From positions 1-64,000 of the forward strand of contig NZ_JACAIS010000012.1 of assembly GCF_030325625.1 (NCBI RefSeq): a DNA stretch of 64,000 nt. The letters run 5' to 3'. The stretch comes from Sphingobacterium sp. N143 (GTDB taxonomy: Bacteria > Bacteroidota > Bacteroidia > Sphingobacteriales > Sphingobacteriaceae). The translations under genes and the position numbers were made by a program. This document shows positions 7,734 through 16,708 of this stretch, piece by piece. The notes below the pieces were generated by a model that was not told the DNA's origin, searched no databases, and worked only from the letters and a program-made list of their open reading frames with translations. Numbering within the stretch: position 1 is the first letter of the stretch; every line of letters begins with the position of its first letter.

Positions 7734-10124
7734 ATGATGAAGATACAATTAACCTTTGTTGCGAGATGGCTTGCTTTAGGAATGTGTTGTGCATTGCTAT
7801 CAGCAGTACAGGCACAGCATATACAATCTAAACGGCTCTATGTAAGTACTAGTGGCAGTGACAATAACCGGGGTTCTAAAAATAGTCCTTTTGCGACGAT
7901 AGAGGCTGCGATACATACCGTAAAGAGATGGAGAGAGGCAAATAATCCCATTGGAGCGGAGATAGTTCTATCCGGAGGGAAATATCATTTGGAGAAACCA
8001 ATTGAGATTTCTGCAACCATATCCAATAGTAAAACGCAGCCTTTGTCTATTAAAGCAGAAGACGGAGAGCAGGTTGTTCTAAGTGGTGCAAGAGTATTGA
8101 CGTTAAAATGGAAAAATATGGGCCAAGGGGTATGGAAGGCAAAGGTCCCCATTGGCTTACATTTTCAAAGTTTATATGCAGATGAAAAAAAGTTAATTAG
8201 GGCGCGCTATCCAAACTTTGAAGCAGGTATATTACCTTTTAATGGGTATGCACCAGATGCTGTTAGTCCCGAGCGTATTGCTGGCTGGAAACATCCAGCG
8301 GGTGGAATTGTGCATGCCTTACATCAAGGACGATGGGGAGGCTTTCATTACCGAATTGTTGGGAAAGAAGGTAGTTCGAAAATCTTATTGGAAGGCGGAC
8401 AGCAAAATAATCGTCCCAGTAAAATGCATGAAACATATCGTTTTGTGGAAAATATATTTGAAGAATTAGACACTGCAGCGGAATGGTATCTGGATGAACA
8501 AACGGCTAATTTGTATTATATGCCGGAGCAGGGAACAAATCCCAATGAAATGAAGTTTGAGGCTCCTGTGCTGGAGAATTTGTTATCCATTTCTGGTGAT
8601 ACCATTCAACCAGTATATGGGGTGACAATTCAAAGAATCCAGTTTGAACATACTGCACCAACTTTTATGAAAACGGCTGAACCTCTTCTTCGTAGCGACT
8701 GGACCATTTATAGACAGGGGGCCATTAAAATTGAAGGCGCAGAACATTGTTTCATTAGTGAAAATGATTTTTACGAACTGGGTGGTAATGCCATATTTGT
8801 CAGTAATTATAATCGTGCAGTTAAGATTAGTGGTAACCGAATTGTACAAATTGGTAGTGGCGGAATCAATTTTGTTGGGGATTCGCAGGCTGTTCGTTCG
8901 CCAGTATTTCAGTACAACCAGTTTGTGCCATTGGACCAAATGGACAAGAGCAAAGGTCCGAAATCTACTAATTACCCAAAAGATTGTGAAGCAAGCGATA
9001 ACCTGATCCATGATATTGGTCTAATTGAAAAACAGGTTGCTGGAGTTCAGATTTCTATGTCAGAATCTCTTCGGGTGCTGAACAATACTATTTATAATGT
9101 TCCACGTGCAGGCATCAATATTGGTGATGGCACCTGGGGCGGCCATGAAATAGCATACAATGATGTTTTTAATACAGTATTGGAAACAAGTGATCATGGT
9201 GCGTTTAATTCTTGGGGCAGAGATCGTTTTTGGCACCCTGATCGAAAAAAAATGGATGAACTCACTGCAAAACACCCTGAACTTATTCTGCTGGATGCCA
9301 TGACGACAACTAAAATACATGATAATAGATTTCGATGCGATCATGGCTGGGATATTGATCTTGATGATGGGTCGTCGAATTACGAAATTTATAATAATTT
9401 ATGTTTAAGTGGAGGTTTGAAACTAAGAGAAGGTTTTTACAGAAAAGTATATAATAATGTGATGATCAACAATGGTTTCCATCCACATGTTTGGTTTCAG
9501 AATAGCCATGATGTTTTTCGGGACAATTTGGTGATGCAATCCCATCAAGACATTCAAGTTAAGTATTGGGGGGATATGGTTGATTATTCGATTTATGAAC
9601 AAAACGAAGATTTGAAAAAAGATCAATCGAAGGGGATTGAAGAACACGGTCGTGTAATTACTTATCAGTTTATCGATCCTGTTCACGGTGATTTCAGACT
9701 CAAAGGATGGAGTAATCAAGGTTTTAAAAATTTCGATATGCAACATATGGGGGTAACTAGCCCTCGATTAAAAGCATGTGCAATACATCCGGAAATACCC
9801 CAATTGCGACGAAAAGAGACAAATATAACATCAGAAACATGGAAATGGAATGGTGGCCTGTTTAAATCTGTTGAAACTCTAGGTGAACAATCTGCCGCTG
9901 GGTTGCCTTCGATAAGTGGCGTGCTGGTTGTGAATGTTGAAGAGAAAAGTAATCTTTATCAAGGAGGATTACGTTCGGGAGATGTTATACTTAACTATCA
10001 GAGTGAGAACATAAATAATTTAAATGATCTCCAGTTGATATTGAAAAAGATACCATACGTAAATCAGCCTAAATTGACCATTTTTAGAAATCAGCAACAG
10101 CAGGTTCTGATTTTGCAACTTTAG
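7734..10124 (+). CDS. Secreted right-handed parallel beta-helix protein with C-terminal PDZ-like domain (GH141-like candidate)
   Basis: The product has 796 residues. A signal peptide (to about residue 27, AVQAQ) precedes RLYVSTSGSDNNRGSKNSPF, the usual start of Bacteroidota beta-helix enzymes. Parallel beta-helix repeats fill about 330-620 (repeated NxI/GNxI turns). The stretch DHGAFNSWGRDRFW near 490 resembles GH141-type enzymes (fucosidase/xylanase), so a glycan-cleaving role is plausible. Residues about 725-796 (GVLVVNVEEKSNLYQGGLRSGDVIL) form a PDZ-like domain, unusual at the end of a beta-helix enzyme. It precedes a GH29 fucosidase by 58 bases, probably the same operon. Confidence 0.78.
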   Translation: MMKIQLTFVARWLALGMCCALLSAVQAQHIQSKRLYVSTSGSDNNRGSKNSPFATIEAAIHTVKRWREANNPIGAEIVLSGGKYHLEKPIEISATISNSKTQPLSIKAEDGEQVVLSGARVLTLKWKNMGQGVWKAKVPIGLHFQSLYADEKKLIRARYPNFEAGILPFNGYAPDAVSPERIAGWKHPAGGIVHALHQGRWGGFHYRIVGKEGSSKILLEGGQQNNRPSKMHETYRFVENIFEELDTAAEWYLDEQTANLYYMPEQGTNPNEMKFEAPVLENLLSISGDTIQPVYGVTIQRIQFEHTAPTFMKTAEPLLRSDWTIYRQGAIKIEGAEHCFISENDFYELGGNAIFVSNYNRAVKISGNRIVQIGSGGINFVGDSQAVRSPVFQYNQFVPLDQMDKSKGPKSTNYPKDCEASDNLIHDIGLIEKQVAGVQISMSESLRVLNNTIYNVPRAGINIGDGTWGGHEIAYNDVFNTVLETSDHGAFNSWGRDRFWHPDRKKMDELTAKHPELILLDAMTTTKIHDNRFRCDHGWDIDLDDGSSNYEIYNNLCLSGGLKLREGFYRKVYNNVMINNGFHPHVWFQNSHDVFRDNLVMQSHQDIQVKYWGDMVDYSIYEQNEDLKKDQSKGIEEHGRVITYQFIDPVHGDFRLKGWSNQGFKNFDMQHMGVTSPRLKACAIHPEIPQLRRKETNITSETWKWNGGLFKSVETLGEQSAAGLPSISGVLVVNVEEKSNLYQGGLRSGDVILNYQSENINNLNDLQLILKKIPYVNQPKLTIFRNQQQQVLILQL

Positions 10125-10182
10125 AAAAGGTTAATAGATTTTTTGAGGAATAATTTTTAATTTATACATAAGCCAATATATA

Positions 10183-11241
10183 ATGAAATTAAAATGTATG
10201 TTATTTGCTATGATGATGCTTTGGCTAAGTCATGTTGCAGTGGGACAGATGAATTATCTCAATGAATCAAAGACCGCATTTGACACACGAATGAAATGGT
10301 TTAGAGAGGCTAAATATGGAATGTTTATACACTTTGGCTTGTATAGCCAACTGGGGGGTGAGTATGAAGGAAAACCGGTTGAAGGCTATGCCGAATGGAT
10401 ACAAGCTGGTGCAGATATTCCCAAAGAACGTTATGCATACCTTCTACAAAATTGGAACCCAAGCAAATTCAATGCAGATAGCATTGCCCAATTGGCAAAA
10501 GATGCTGGTATGAAATATATTGTTCTTACCACCAAGCACCATGAGGGATTTTGTTTGTGGGATTCACCCTATACAGACTTTGATATAGCTTCAACCGCAC
10601 TGAAAGGCCGTGATTTGGTACAAGAACTTGCTACTGCGTGTAAGAAGCGAGACTTACAATTTGGGGCTTATTATAGCATTATTGACTGGCATCATGATTC
10701 GCAGCAGCGTAATCCTGAAGGAAAGGATGGAGGGGCGCGTTGGGGGCAAGTCGTGATGAAACCCGAACAGAAAGCCGTGTATATTCAGTACATGAAAAAT
10801 CAATTAAAAGAACTCATTGTCAAATATGATACGGATATCCTTTGGTTTGATGGAGATTGGGTGAATTGGTGGGATCTTCAGACTGGACAGGATCTATACC
10901 AATATTTACGGGAACTAAAACCTTCATTGATTATTAACAATCGTGTCGCTAAGCGTGAGAAATTCAAGCGCGATTTTGGAACACCTGAACAAGAACATCC
11001 GGGAGGAATGTTAAATCATGACTGGGAAGCATGTTATACCTTAAATAATTCTTGGGGTTTTAAAAAAGCTGACGAAAATTGGAAAACATCTGAAGAAATA
11101 AACAAAAAATTACGGGAGATAAATAATATGGGCGGAAATCTATTATTAAATATTGGACCTGATGGAAATGGGAATATTCCCGCTGCTAGTAAAAAGATTT
11201 TGTTAAAAGCCACCATTGAACGGAAAAATAGTAAAAAATGA
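10183..11241 (+). CDS. Alpha-L-fucosidase, GH29 (short form)
   Basis: The product has 352 residues with a signal peptide ending near VAVGQ. It shows the GH29 barrel: KYGMFIHFGLYS, MKYIVLTTKHHEGFCLWDS, and the nucleophile Asp223 in ILWFDGDW. It would cleave terminal alpha-L-fucose with retention in the periplasm or outside the cell. It ends soon after GNLLLNIGPDGNGNIP and lacks the C-terminal beta-sandwich domain found in many GH29 enzymes, so it is near the minimal size. It lies 58 bases after the beta-helix gene, suggesting joint action on a fucosylated glycan, and is followed by a hairpin. A second GH29 is at 56668. Confidence 0.92.
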   Translation: MKLKCMLFAMMMLWLSHVAVGQMNYLNESKTAFDTRMKWFREAKYGMFIHFGLYSQLGGEYEGKPVEGYAEWIQAGADIPKERYAYLLQNWNPSKFNADSIAQLAKDAGMKYIVLTTKHHEGFCLWDSPYTDFDIASTALKGRDLVQELATACKKRDLQFGAYYSIIDWHHDSQQRNPEGKDGGARWGQVVMKPEQKAVYIQYMKNQLKELIVKYDTDILWFDGDWVNWWDLQTGQDLYQYLRELKPSLIINNRVAKREKFKRDFGTPEQEHPGGMLNHDWEACYTLNNSWGFKKADENWKTSEEINKKLREINNMGGNLLLNIGPDGNGNIPAASKKILLKATIERKNSKK

Positions 11242-11266
11242 GTTTATAATAGCGAAATTGATATTC

Positions 11267-11315
11267 TTAATCAAACAGCTGAACAGCCGTTTTCTCTATA
11301 AAGCTGTTTGATTAA
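11267..11315 (+). terminator. Hairpin after the GH29 gene
   Basis: Perfect 14-base arms (TTAATCAAACAGCT / AGCTGTTTGATTAA) flank a 21-base loop. The T tract is weak, so it may act as an RNA-end stabiliser as much as a terminator. Confidence 0.55.
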
Positions 11316-11422
11316 AAGGTGGATGATAAGGTTGAAAATCCAACTGTATATTCAAAATAATTAAATATTTTTGTAAAGTATGCTAAGTCAGTAAGTTTGA
11401 TATTTCTTATTTAGCGGCCAAC

Positions 11423-11920
11423 CTATTTTAGATCTTTATAGATATTCCAGTAATTATAATCTGTCATTGGTGCATCTGTAATTCCAATATTGCGTCCCAT
11501 AGTTACAATTTGTCCTCTGTGATATGTTCCATGCATAATGACATGTTGGATATATTCGTATCTAGAAAAATCACATTGAAACCAGGGTGATTCTACTTTT
11601 ATATTTTTAGTTAGGTCTTCCTCCGATAAGCTATCCACATATTGCAGTAGTTTTTGAGCGCTATTTTTGAGTGCATGAAAAGTCTCTTCTTTTGTAGTTA
11701 AGGTCAATGAAAAATCAAAATTATACTCTTCAGCAATAAAGGTCCACCAGTATTCCTGTGTTTGCCAGATGTGTTGTAATGTTTTTAAAATAGTGGGAAA
11801 GCTGGAAGCTACGTCTTCATTGAGTTGGGCATCCGATTTGGTAGCAAGCCAGTCAACATATTTATTAACGACCCAATTGTTGTATTCAACAGTGTTAGCT
11901 ATTAGCGTTTTTAAGCTCAT
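11423..11920 (-). CDS. DinB family protein
   Basis: The product has 165 residues with the DinB-like four-helix pattern. Histidines compatible with metal binding lie at LQHIWQTQEYWW (near 50), HVIMHGTYHRGQ (about 128-139). These proteins often bind a divalent metal; the substrate is unknown. It is distinct from the DinB gene at 1173, and no adjacent gene on the same strand indicates a pathway. Confidence 0.85.
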   Translation of the reverse strand: MSLKTLIANTVEYNNWVVNKYVDWLATKSDAQLNEDVASSFPTILKTLQHIWQTQEYWWTFIAEEYNFDFSLTLTTKEETFHALKNSAQKLLQYVDSLSEEDLTKNIKVESPWFQCDFSRYEYIQHVIMHGTYHRGQIVTMGRNIGITDAPMTDYNYWNIYKDLK

Positions 11921-12073
11921 AAGAATTGGTTTTTTGTTATAAATATAACTGTTTTGATTAATACTATTATTTATGTTTTTTTGATAAGTTATAAAATAGG
12001 AGGAGAGTATTGGACAGTTAAAATTTAAGTTGTACTTTCACCGTATAGTTAGAGTATAAAATATTTCCTTTTT

Positions 12074-13096
12074 ATGATCACAACGAAGTATTTTAATTAC
12101 AGACAGATTTTTAATCTTGCAGGAGTACACTTGATCTGGTTAACCGGATGGTGTTCTTTGGTAGCGATCATCTATTATTTTTTTAATTGGCAATGGATGA
12201 TTATTCCTTGGGTTCCTGTGGCGCTGATCGGTACCGCGGAGGCATTTTATGTTGGTTTTAAAAATAACCAGGCTTATGACAGGTTGTGGGAAGCCCGAAA
12301 AATATGGGGCGGGATTGTCAATTCAAGCCGTTCATTGGTGGCTATGCTCTATGCTTTTGATACAGAGCAAGGAGTTCAGAGCGATTTGGAAGAGAGAAGA
12401 AGGAAAATAACCTACCGTCATATTGCATGGCTGTACCAGCTGCGGGAGCAGCTTCTGGTTCCAACGGAATGGGAACATGTAAGCTTAAAAAAACATTTTG
12501 GTGCAATGAATGTCAAGCGCCATAGATTGATACGAGCAGGTTTTCCGGATTATAGCCGTACCCCGATCTTTTTACATAAGTACCTCTCAACGGAAGAGTT
12601 TGAATTACAGTCAACCTATAAAAACTTTGCGACTTATCTGATTGCACAACAAGCCAAGGATGTCAACACATTGAAAAACGACCAGCTGATTACCGATTTT
12701 AATCAAACACAATTGCAGGGTTGTCTCAATCAGTTTTATGATTTACAGGGACAGGCGGAGCGAATCAAGAAGTTTCCTTCACCAAGACAGTTCGCTAGTA
12801 CGGCATTTGTGTTTAATGTTATTCTGATCTTGCTGCTTCCTTTGGGACTGGTCAATGAATTTGCCAAATTAGGAGACTGGGGAATCTGGACAAGTATTCC
12901 TTTTTGTGTGGTCATCGGTTGGATTTATATCGTGATGGAACTGGTCGGGGATTATACTGAAAATCCCTTTGGTGGCCTAATGTTTGATATTCCGATGCTT
13001 TCGATTTGCCGGACGATCGAGATTGATCTATTGCAGATGACAGGTGAAGTGAATATTCCAGATCCAATTGTATCTAAGAATGGAGTGTTGGTATAG
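12074..13096 (+). CDS. Bestrophin family ion channel
   Basis: The product has 340 residues and belongs to the bacterial bestrophin (former UPF0187) family of inner-membrane channels. Visible hallmarks are two N-terminal membrane segments (LAGVHLIWLTGWCSLVAIIYYF; WVPVALIGTAEAFYVGF), the following AYDRLWEARKIWGGIVNSSR motif, and C-terminal segments with GDYTENPFGG, the conserved bestrophin signature. Bacterial homologues are mostly pentameric cation or anion channels. It is transcribed alone, convergent with the Lrp gene 7 bases downstream. Confidence 0.92.
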   Translation: MITTKYFNYRQIFNLAGVHLIWLTGWCSLVAIIYYFFNWQWMIIPWVPVALIGTAEAFYVGFKNNQAYDRLWEARKIWGGIVNSSRSLVAMLYAFDTEQGVQSDLEERRRKITYRHIAWLYQLREQLLVPTEWEHVSLKKHFGAMNVKRHRLIRAGFPDYSRTPIFLHKYLSTEEFELQSTYKNFATYLIAQQAKDVNTLKNDQLITDFNQTQLQGCLNQFYDLQGQAERIKKFPSPRQFASTAFVFNVILILLLPLGLVNEFAKLGDWGIWTSIPFCVVIGWIYIVMELVGDYTENPFGGLMFDIPMLSICRTIEIDLLQMTGEVNIPDPIVSKNGVLV

Positions 13097-13102
13097 ATTT
13101 TA

Positions 13103-13561
13103 TTAGACCGTTACTGTCATTGTATTTTTAACTTCAGTAATCATAAAAGAACTCTGTGTACTCGCAATATGCTGTAGGGTTGTTAGTTTTGTCAACATGA
13201 AATTCCGGTAATCTTCCATATCTTTAACATATATTTTTAGAATGTAGTCATAATTTCCACTGACATGATAACATTCTGTGACCTCTTGTAAACTGATTAC
13301 TTCTCGTTCAAATTGTAATATATATTCTTTTTTATGCTGGGTTAACTTTACGTGACACAGCACCATAAAGTCCCGCTCTATTTTTCGCCTATTGAGCAAT
13401 GCAGTGTATTTTGAAATAACCCCTGAATTCTCAAGTTTTCGAACACGTTCATAAGTAGCTGTCACCGAAAGATTAAGCTTATAGGATAGTTCTTTGGTGG
13501 TTTGTTTTGCGTCATCTTGCAAATAGAGAAGTAGCTTTTTATCGATTTCATCAAAGGCCAT
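13103..13561 (-). CDS. Lrp/AsnC family transcriptional regulator
   Basis: The product has 152 residues. An N-terminal winged helix-turn-helix (FDEIDKKLLLYLQDDAKQTTKELSYKLNLSVTATYERVRKLENSGVI) is followed by a RAM/ligand-binding domain (about 65-145). Such proteins form octamers and respond to amino acids. It is divergent from a Cys/Met-metabolism PLP enzyme, and the shared 146-base region carries a palindrome at 13631-13651. Regulation of that enzyme, with autoregulation, is the natural reading. It is likely methionine- or leucine-responsive, but the effector is not visible. Confidence 0.93.
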   Translation of the reverse strand: MAFDEIDKKLLLYLQDDAKQTTKELSYKLNLSVTATYERVRKLENSGVISKYTALLNRRKIERDFMVLCHVKLTQHKKEYILQFEREVISLQEVTECYHVSGNYDYILKIYVKDMEDYRNFMLTKLTTLQHIASTQSSFMITEVKNTMTVTV

Positions 13562-13630
13562 AGAATTTTTTCTAGCTTAATTTTTTGAAAGAAGGATATT
13601 GTAGATTTATTTTTTACTATTTTATTGGTT

Positions 13631-13651
13631 TATTAGATTTATTTTCTAATA
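13631..13651. promoter_or_regulatory. Candidate Lrp operator
   Basis: The 21-base palindrome TATTAGA-TTTATTT-TCTAATA has perfect 7-base arms. It lies between the divergent Lrp and PLP-enzyme genes, and its AT-rich centre fits Lrp/AsnC sites. This is inference from position and symmetry. Confidence 0.5.
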
Positions 13652-13707
13652 TATGAATTATTTGTTGTAATAAAACTTTAAATCATTCAATTTTATAAAT
13701 AAAAAAT

Positions 13708-14913
13708 ATGGAAAATTTTAATGCGGCAAATGAAATACAGGATTTACAATATTTTGGAGAATTTGGAGGAGTAAACCCTTCAATCTCGGATAGCTCAACT
13801 TATACCTTTCTGTCGGCCAAAACGATGTTTGATACGTTTGAGGGAAATGCAGAGGGGTGTTATTTGTATTCAAGACATTCAACTCCAATGAATCTATATC
13901 TTGCAGAGGCACTTGCAAAGATGGAAAATACAAGCGGAGCAAATGTAACGGCCTCAGGAATGGCAGCTATTACTACCGTGCTTTTACAAATTTGCAAAGG
14001 TGGCGACCATATCATTTCCAGTAGGACAATTTATGGTGGTACATATGCCTTTTTGAAGAATTTTCTTCCAGCTTATAATATTCAAACCAGCTTTTTGGAT
14101 ATCCATAATTTTAATGCCATAGAAAATGCTATACAATCCAATACCAAAGTAATTTATTGCGAAAGTGTAAGCAATCCTTTGTTAGAAATTGCTGATCTCA
14201 GAAAGCTTTCGAAAATTTGTAAGCAGTACAAAATAAAACTTATAGTAGATAATACATTTTCGCCGTTATCTATTTCTCCCGCTCTTTTGGGTGCTGATGT
14301 CGTTATTCACAGTTTAACAAAATTTATTAATGGAAGTAGTGATACAGTAGGTGGCGTATATTGTGGAACACAGGAGTTTATAGATGCGACAAAAAATGTA
14401 AATACTGGAGCTAGTATGTTACTTGGTCCAACAATGGATAGTCTTCGTTCTGCCAGTATCTTGAAAAATCTCAGAACCCTGCATATTCGGATAAAACAGC
14501 ATAGCTACAATGCCTTGTATTTAGCTGAAAAATTTGAACAAGATGGACTTAAAGTTTCTTACCCGGGATTGACTTCCCATAAAAATCATGAACTGATGAC
14601 AACTATGATGCACAAGGATTATGGGTATGGTGGCATTCTAACTATCGATGTTGGTACAACTGACAAGGCCAATGAATTGATGGAATTAATGCAGACGGAA
14701 AATTTGGGCTATTTAGCTGTCAGCCTCGGTTTTTACAAAACACTATTCTCCTGTTCAGGGAGTTCAACGTCATCTGAAATACCTGAGGAAGAACGCGCTA
14801 CAATGGGAATTTCTGATGGGCTGATCAGGTTTTCGATAGGTCTTGATCATGACATTGAACGCACATACCAGCGAATGAAGGCTTGCATGAGAACTACAGG
14901 TATTCTCCAGTAA
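13708..14913 (+). CDS. Methionine gamma-lyase-like PLP enzyme (Cys/Met metabolism family)
   Basis: The product has 401 residues, the normal length for the Cys/Met metabolism PLP family (cystathionine gamma-synthase, beta/gamma-lyases, methionine gamma-lyase). The PLP lysine is K205 in HSLTKFINGSSD. TASGMAAI (about 88) and YCESVSNPLLEIADL (about 150) bind the cofactor. Substrate choice between methionine, cystathionine and O-acetylhomoserine cannot be fixed from motifs. The divergent Lrp regulator supports a catabolic methionine gamma-lyase, which yields 2-oxobutyrate, methanethiol and ammonia. Confidence 0.85.
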   Translation: MENFNAANEIQDLQYFGEFGGVNPSISDSSTYTFLSAKTMFDTFEGNAEGCYLYSRHSTPMNLYLAEALAKMENTSGANVTASGMAAITTVLLQICKGGDHIISSRTIYGGTYAFLKNFLPAYNIQTSFLDIHNFNAIENAIQSNTKVIYCESVSNPLLEIADLRKLSKICKQYKIKLIVDNTFSPLSISPALLGADVVIHSLTKFINGSSDTVGGVYCGTQEFIDATKNVNTGASMLLGPTMDSLRSASILKNLRTLHIRIKQHSYNALYLAEKFEQDGLKVSYPGLTSHKNHELMTTMMHKDYGYGGILTIDVGTTDKANELMELMQTENLGYLAVSLGFYKTLFSCSGSSTSSEIPEEERATMGISDGLIRFSIGLDHDIERTYQRMKACMRTTGILQ

Positions 14914-15033
14914 GAAATGATAGCTATAAGACTAAGAAGTTTATAATTTTTGATGTCAGCCAGCAAATTTCTTAAACTGGTTTAAGTTATGACCATTGTT
15001 ATCCTTTTACATTTGAATCTTAAATTTAATACC

Positions 15034-15483
15034 ATGTATAGTCAACTTTTTTTACGTGTAGCTGTTGCAACAGCTTTTTTATCTGCTGTGGCAGACAGAT
15101 TTGGTCTTTGGGGACCTCCCGGGAGTGCCAATGCTTCGTGGGGTAATTGGGCCAATTTTGTGCAATATGCAAATCAATTGAATTTTTTTATGCCTGCACC
15201 ATTGGCGAATTTAATGGCTATTTTGGCTACCTTATTTGAGGTAATTCTGGCTGTTTTATTATTAATAGGGTATCGAACACGTTTGAGTGCAATTCTGTCT
15301 GGAGTTTTATTAACAGCTTTTGCCATCACAATGACATTGTCTTTAGGTATCAAATCTACATTTAATTATTCTGTTTGGATTGGAGCAGCTGCATGTTTTT
15401 TATTGGGTACAATAAAAACTTTTCCCTATAGTATAGATGGCTTGATCATAGGTCACCAACTTCCACTTTCGACTAAAAAATAG
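15034..15483 (+). CDS. DoxX-like membrane protein
   Basis: From the chosen ATG it has 149 residues. Four membrane segments are visible, with the first at SQLFLRVAVATAFLSAVADRFG, the usual DoxX-family N-terminus. The GYRTRLSAILSGVLL loop near 85 is also family-like. The frame opens at 14989, but the first 15 residues (TIVILLHLNLKFNT) look untranslated and the ATG at 15034 gives the family start. The biochemical role is unknown; members are often stress-linked quinone-related membrane proteins. Confidence 0.8.
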   Translation: MYSQLFLRVAVATAFLSAVADRFGLWGPPGSANASWGNWANFVQYANQLNFFMPAPLANLMAILATLFEVILAVLLLIGYRTRLSAILSGVLLTAFAITMTLSLGIKSTFNYSVWIGAAACFLLGTIKTFPYSIDGLIIGHQLPLSTKK

Positions 15484-15519
15484 CTTTGCTTTCTTGAAAG
15501 AAGTACTTAATAAGCCTTG

Positions 15520-15912
15520 TTATATTAAAGGTTTCTTTTCGGGATTTGCAGTGAAATATTCTTTTTTAAACTGAAACATCTGAGCCATTTTCTGTGCACG
15601 CCACTTGGCTTCATCAGCTTTTTCTCCTTTGTATAGCCGATTAACAGTCATTTCAAACAACTCGAGCCATTGTTCGAAATGTCGTGCATCTATTGGTAAT
15701 GTAATATGAGGCGGGAAGGGACTGCCGAAATAGGTATGTTCATTTAACAGGATAGTTTGCCAAAAACTGTACATCTTTTCTAAATGCTTAGCCCAGTTGT
15801 TTTGTATACGTTCCTGAAAAACGGGCCCCAACAAATTGTCTTTGCGCACAGTTTCGTAGAACTGGTCTACGAGTAGTTTTATATCCTCGATTGTTTGAAT
15901 ATCCTGTTTCAT
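15520..15912 (-). CDS. Group III truncated haemoglobin
   Basis: The product has 130 residues, the family size. The probable haem-ligating F8 histidine is H78 in DARHFEQWLELF. The N-terminal DIKLLVDQFYETVRKD and the PVFQERI...W segment match group III globins. It is cytoplasmic and probably binds O2 or NO under low-oxygen or nitrosative stress. It is convergent with the DoxX-like gene. Confidence 0.92.
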   Translation of the reverse strand: MKQDIQTIEDIKLLVDQFYETVRKDNLLGPVFQERIQNNWAKHLEKMYSFWQTILLNEHTYFGSPFPPHITLPIDARHFEQWLELFEMTVNRLYKGEKADEAKWRAQKMAQMFQFKKEYFTANPEKKPLI

Positions 15913-16073
15913 TAGATTGCCATATCTTTTACAATGCGATAACTAGAATGTTTGTTCACTAAATTTAACCACATTTATGGAGAATCAAATCATAGTCATG
16001 TAAAGATACATGTTAAAATGTTGCAATTTTCTATAATTGTCAGTACATTGATGGATGACTAGGGAAAAAATGT

Positions 16074-16640
16074 ATGAAAAAATATGCTCTTTTTATTCTA
16101 CTTTTTATGGGGTGTTATATTGCACGGGGACAAATTACAAATATCTCAATAAATAAAAAGAATTTTGAGTCTTCAGGTTTTCCATATAAAGGAAAGCGTG
16201 TTCTGCAAGTAGAACATATCGAAACAGCAAAGGAAGATAATTATATTATTTTTTCTAAAGAAGAACGTGGGGCAGATCCGGATAAGCTTTATGTTCAGCA
16301 ATTTCAGAAGAAAGAGGGGATGTGGGTTCCAATTGTGGAAGAGACTGTCTCAGAAGATGGTATTATTACTTCTGTTTGGGAATCTAGAAAAGCATTCTTT
16401 GACGCGGATAAAGATGGAAAATTGGATGCCTTATTTATCTATTCCAGGCACCCAAAAGAAAACATTGAAAAGCAGTTGAGCTGTATCGCACTGATTTTAT
16501 ACAAGGGCCAGTTTTATCGCATGCGTGCGGAGGCTGAGGACGGATATAATAAGACCACTTACTCCGATAACTATGCTTCTTTGCCTGCGGAGGTGAAAGA
16601 AAATGTGGAACGCTATTGGGAAAACTTGGACAAAAGATAA
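16074..16640 (+). CDS. Hypothetical secreted protein with an Asp-rich calcium-like loop
   Basis: The product has 188 residues. A signal peptide (LFILLFMGCYIARGQ) indicates export; the Cys14 context is not a clean lipobox. I cannot assign a family with confidence. The segment FFDADKDGKLDALFIYSR near 118 has the DxDxDGxxD pattern of EF-hand/dockerin or FG-GAP-type calcium loops, which suggests a calcium-stabilised extracellular fold. It is followed on the opposite strand by the broken exbD gene. No operon partner is present. Confidence 0.6.
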   Translation: MKKYALFILLFMGCYIARGQITNISINKKNFESSGFPYKGKRVLQVEHIETAKEDNYIIFSKEERGADPDKLYVQQFQKKEGMWVPIVEETVSEDGIITSVWESRKAFFDADKDGKLDALFIYSRHPKENIEKQLSCIALILYKGQFYRMRAEAEDGYNKTTYSDNYASLPAEVKENVERYWENLDKR

Positions 16641-16708
16641 TAAAATAGCAAATATTCGTAACATTTTGCCCTACCTTTTTGACATCTCGTTTTGCTAATT
16701 ATAATATT

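Noticed and set aside
8583..9746. Several 90-140 residue minus-strand frames inside the beta-helix gene
   Set aside because: They are shadows of a long, well-supported coding sequence; none has a promoter box or recognisable motif.
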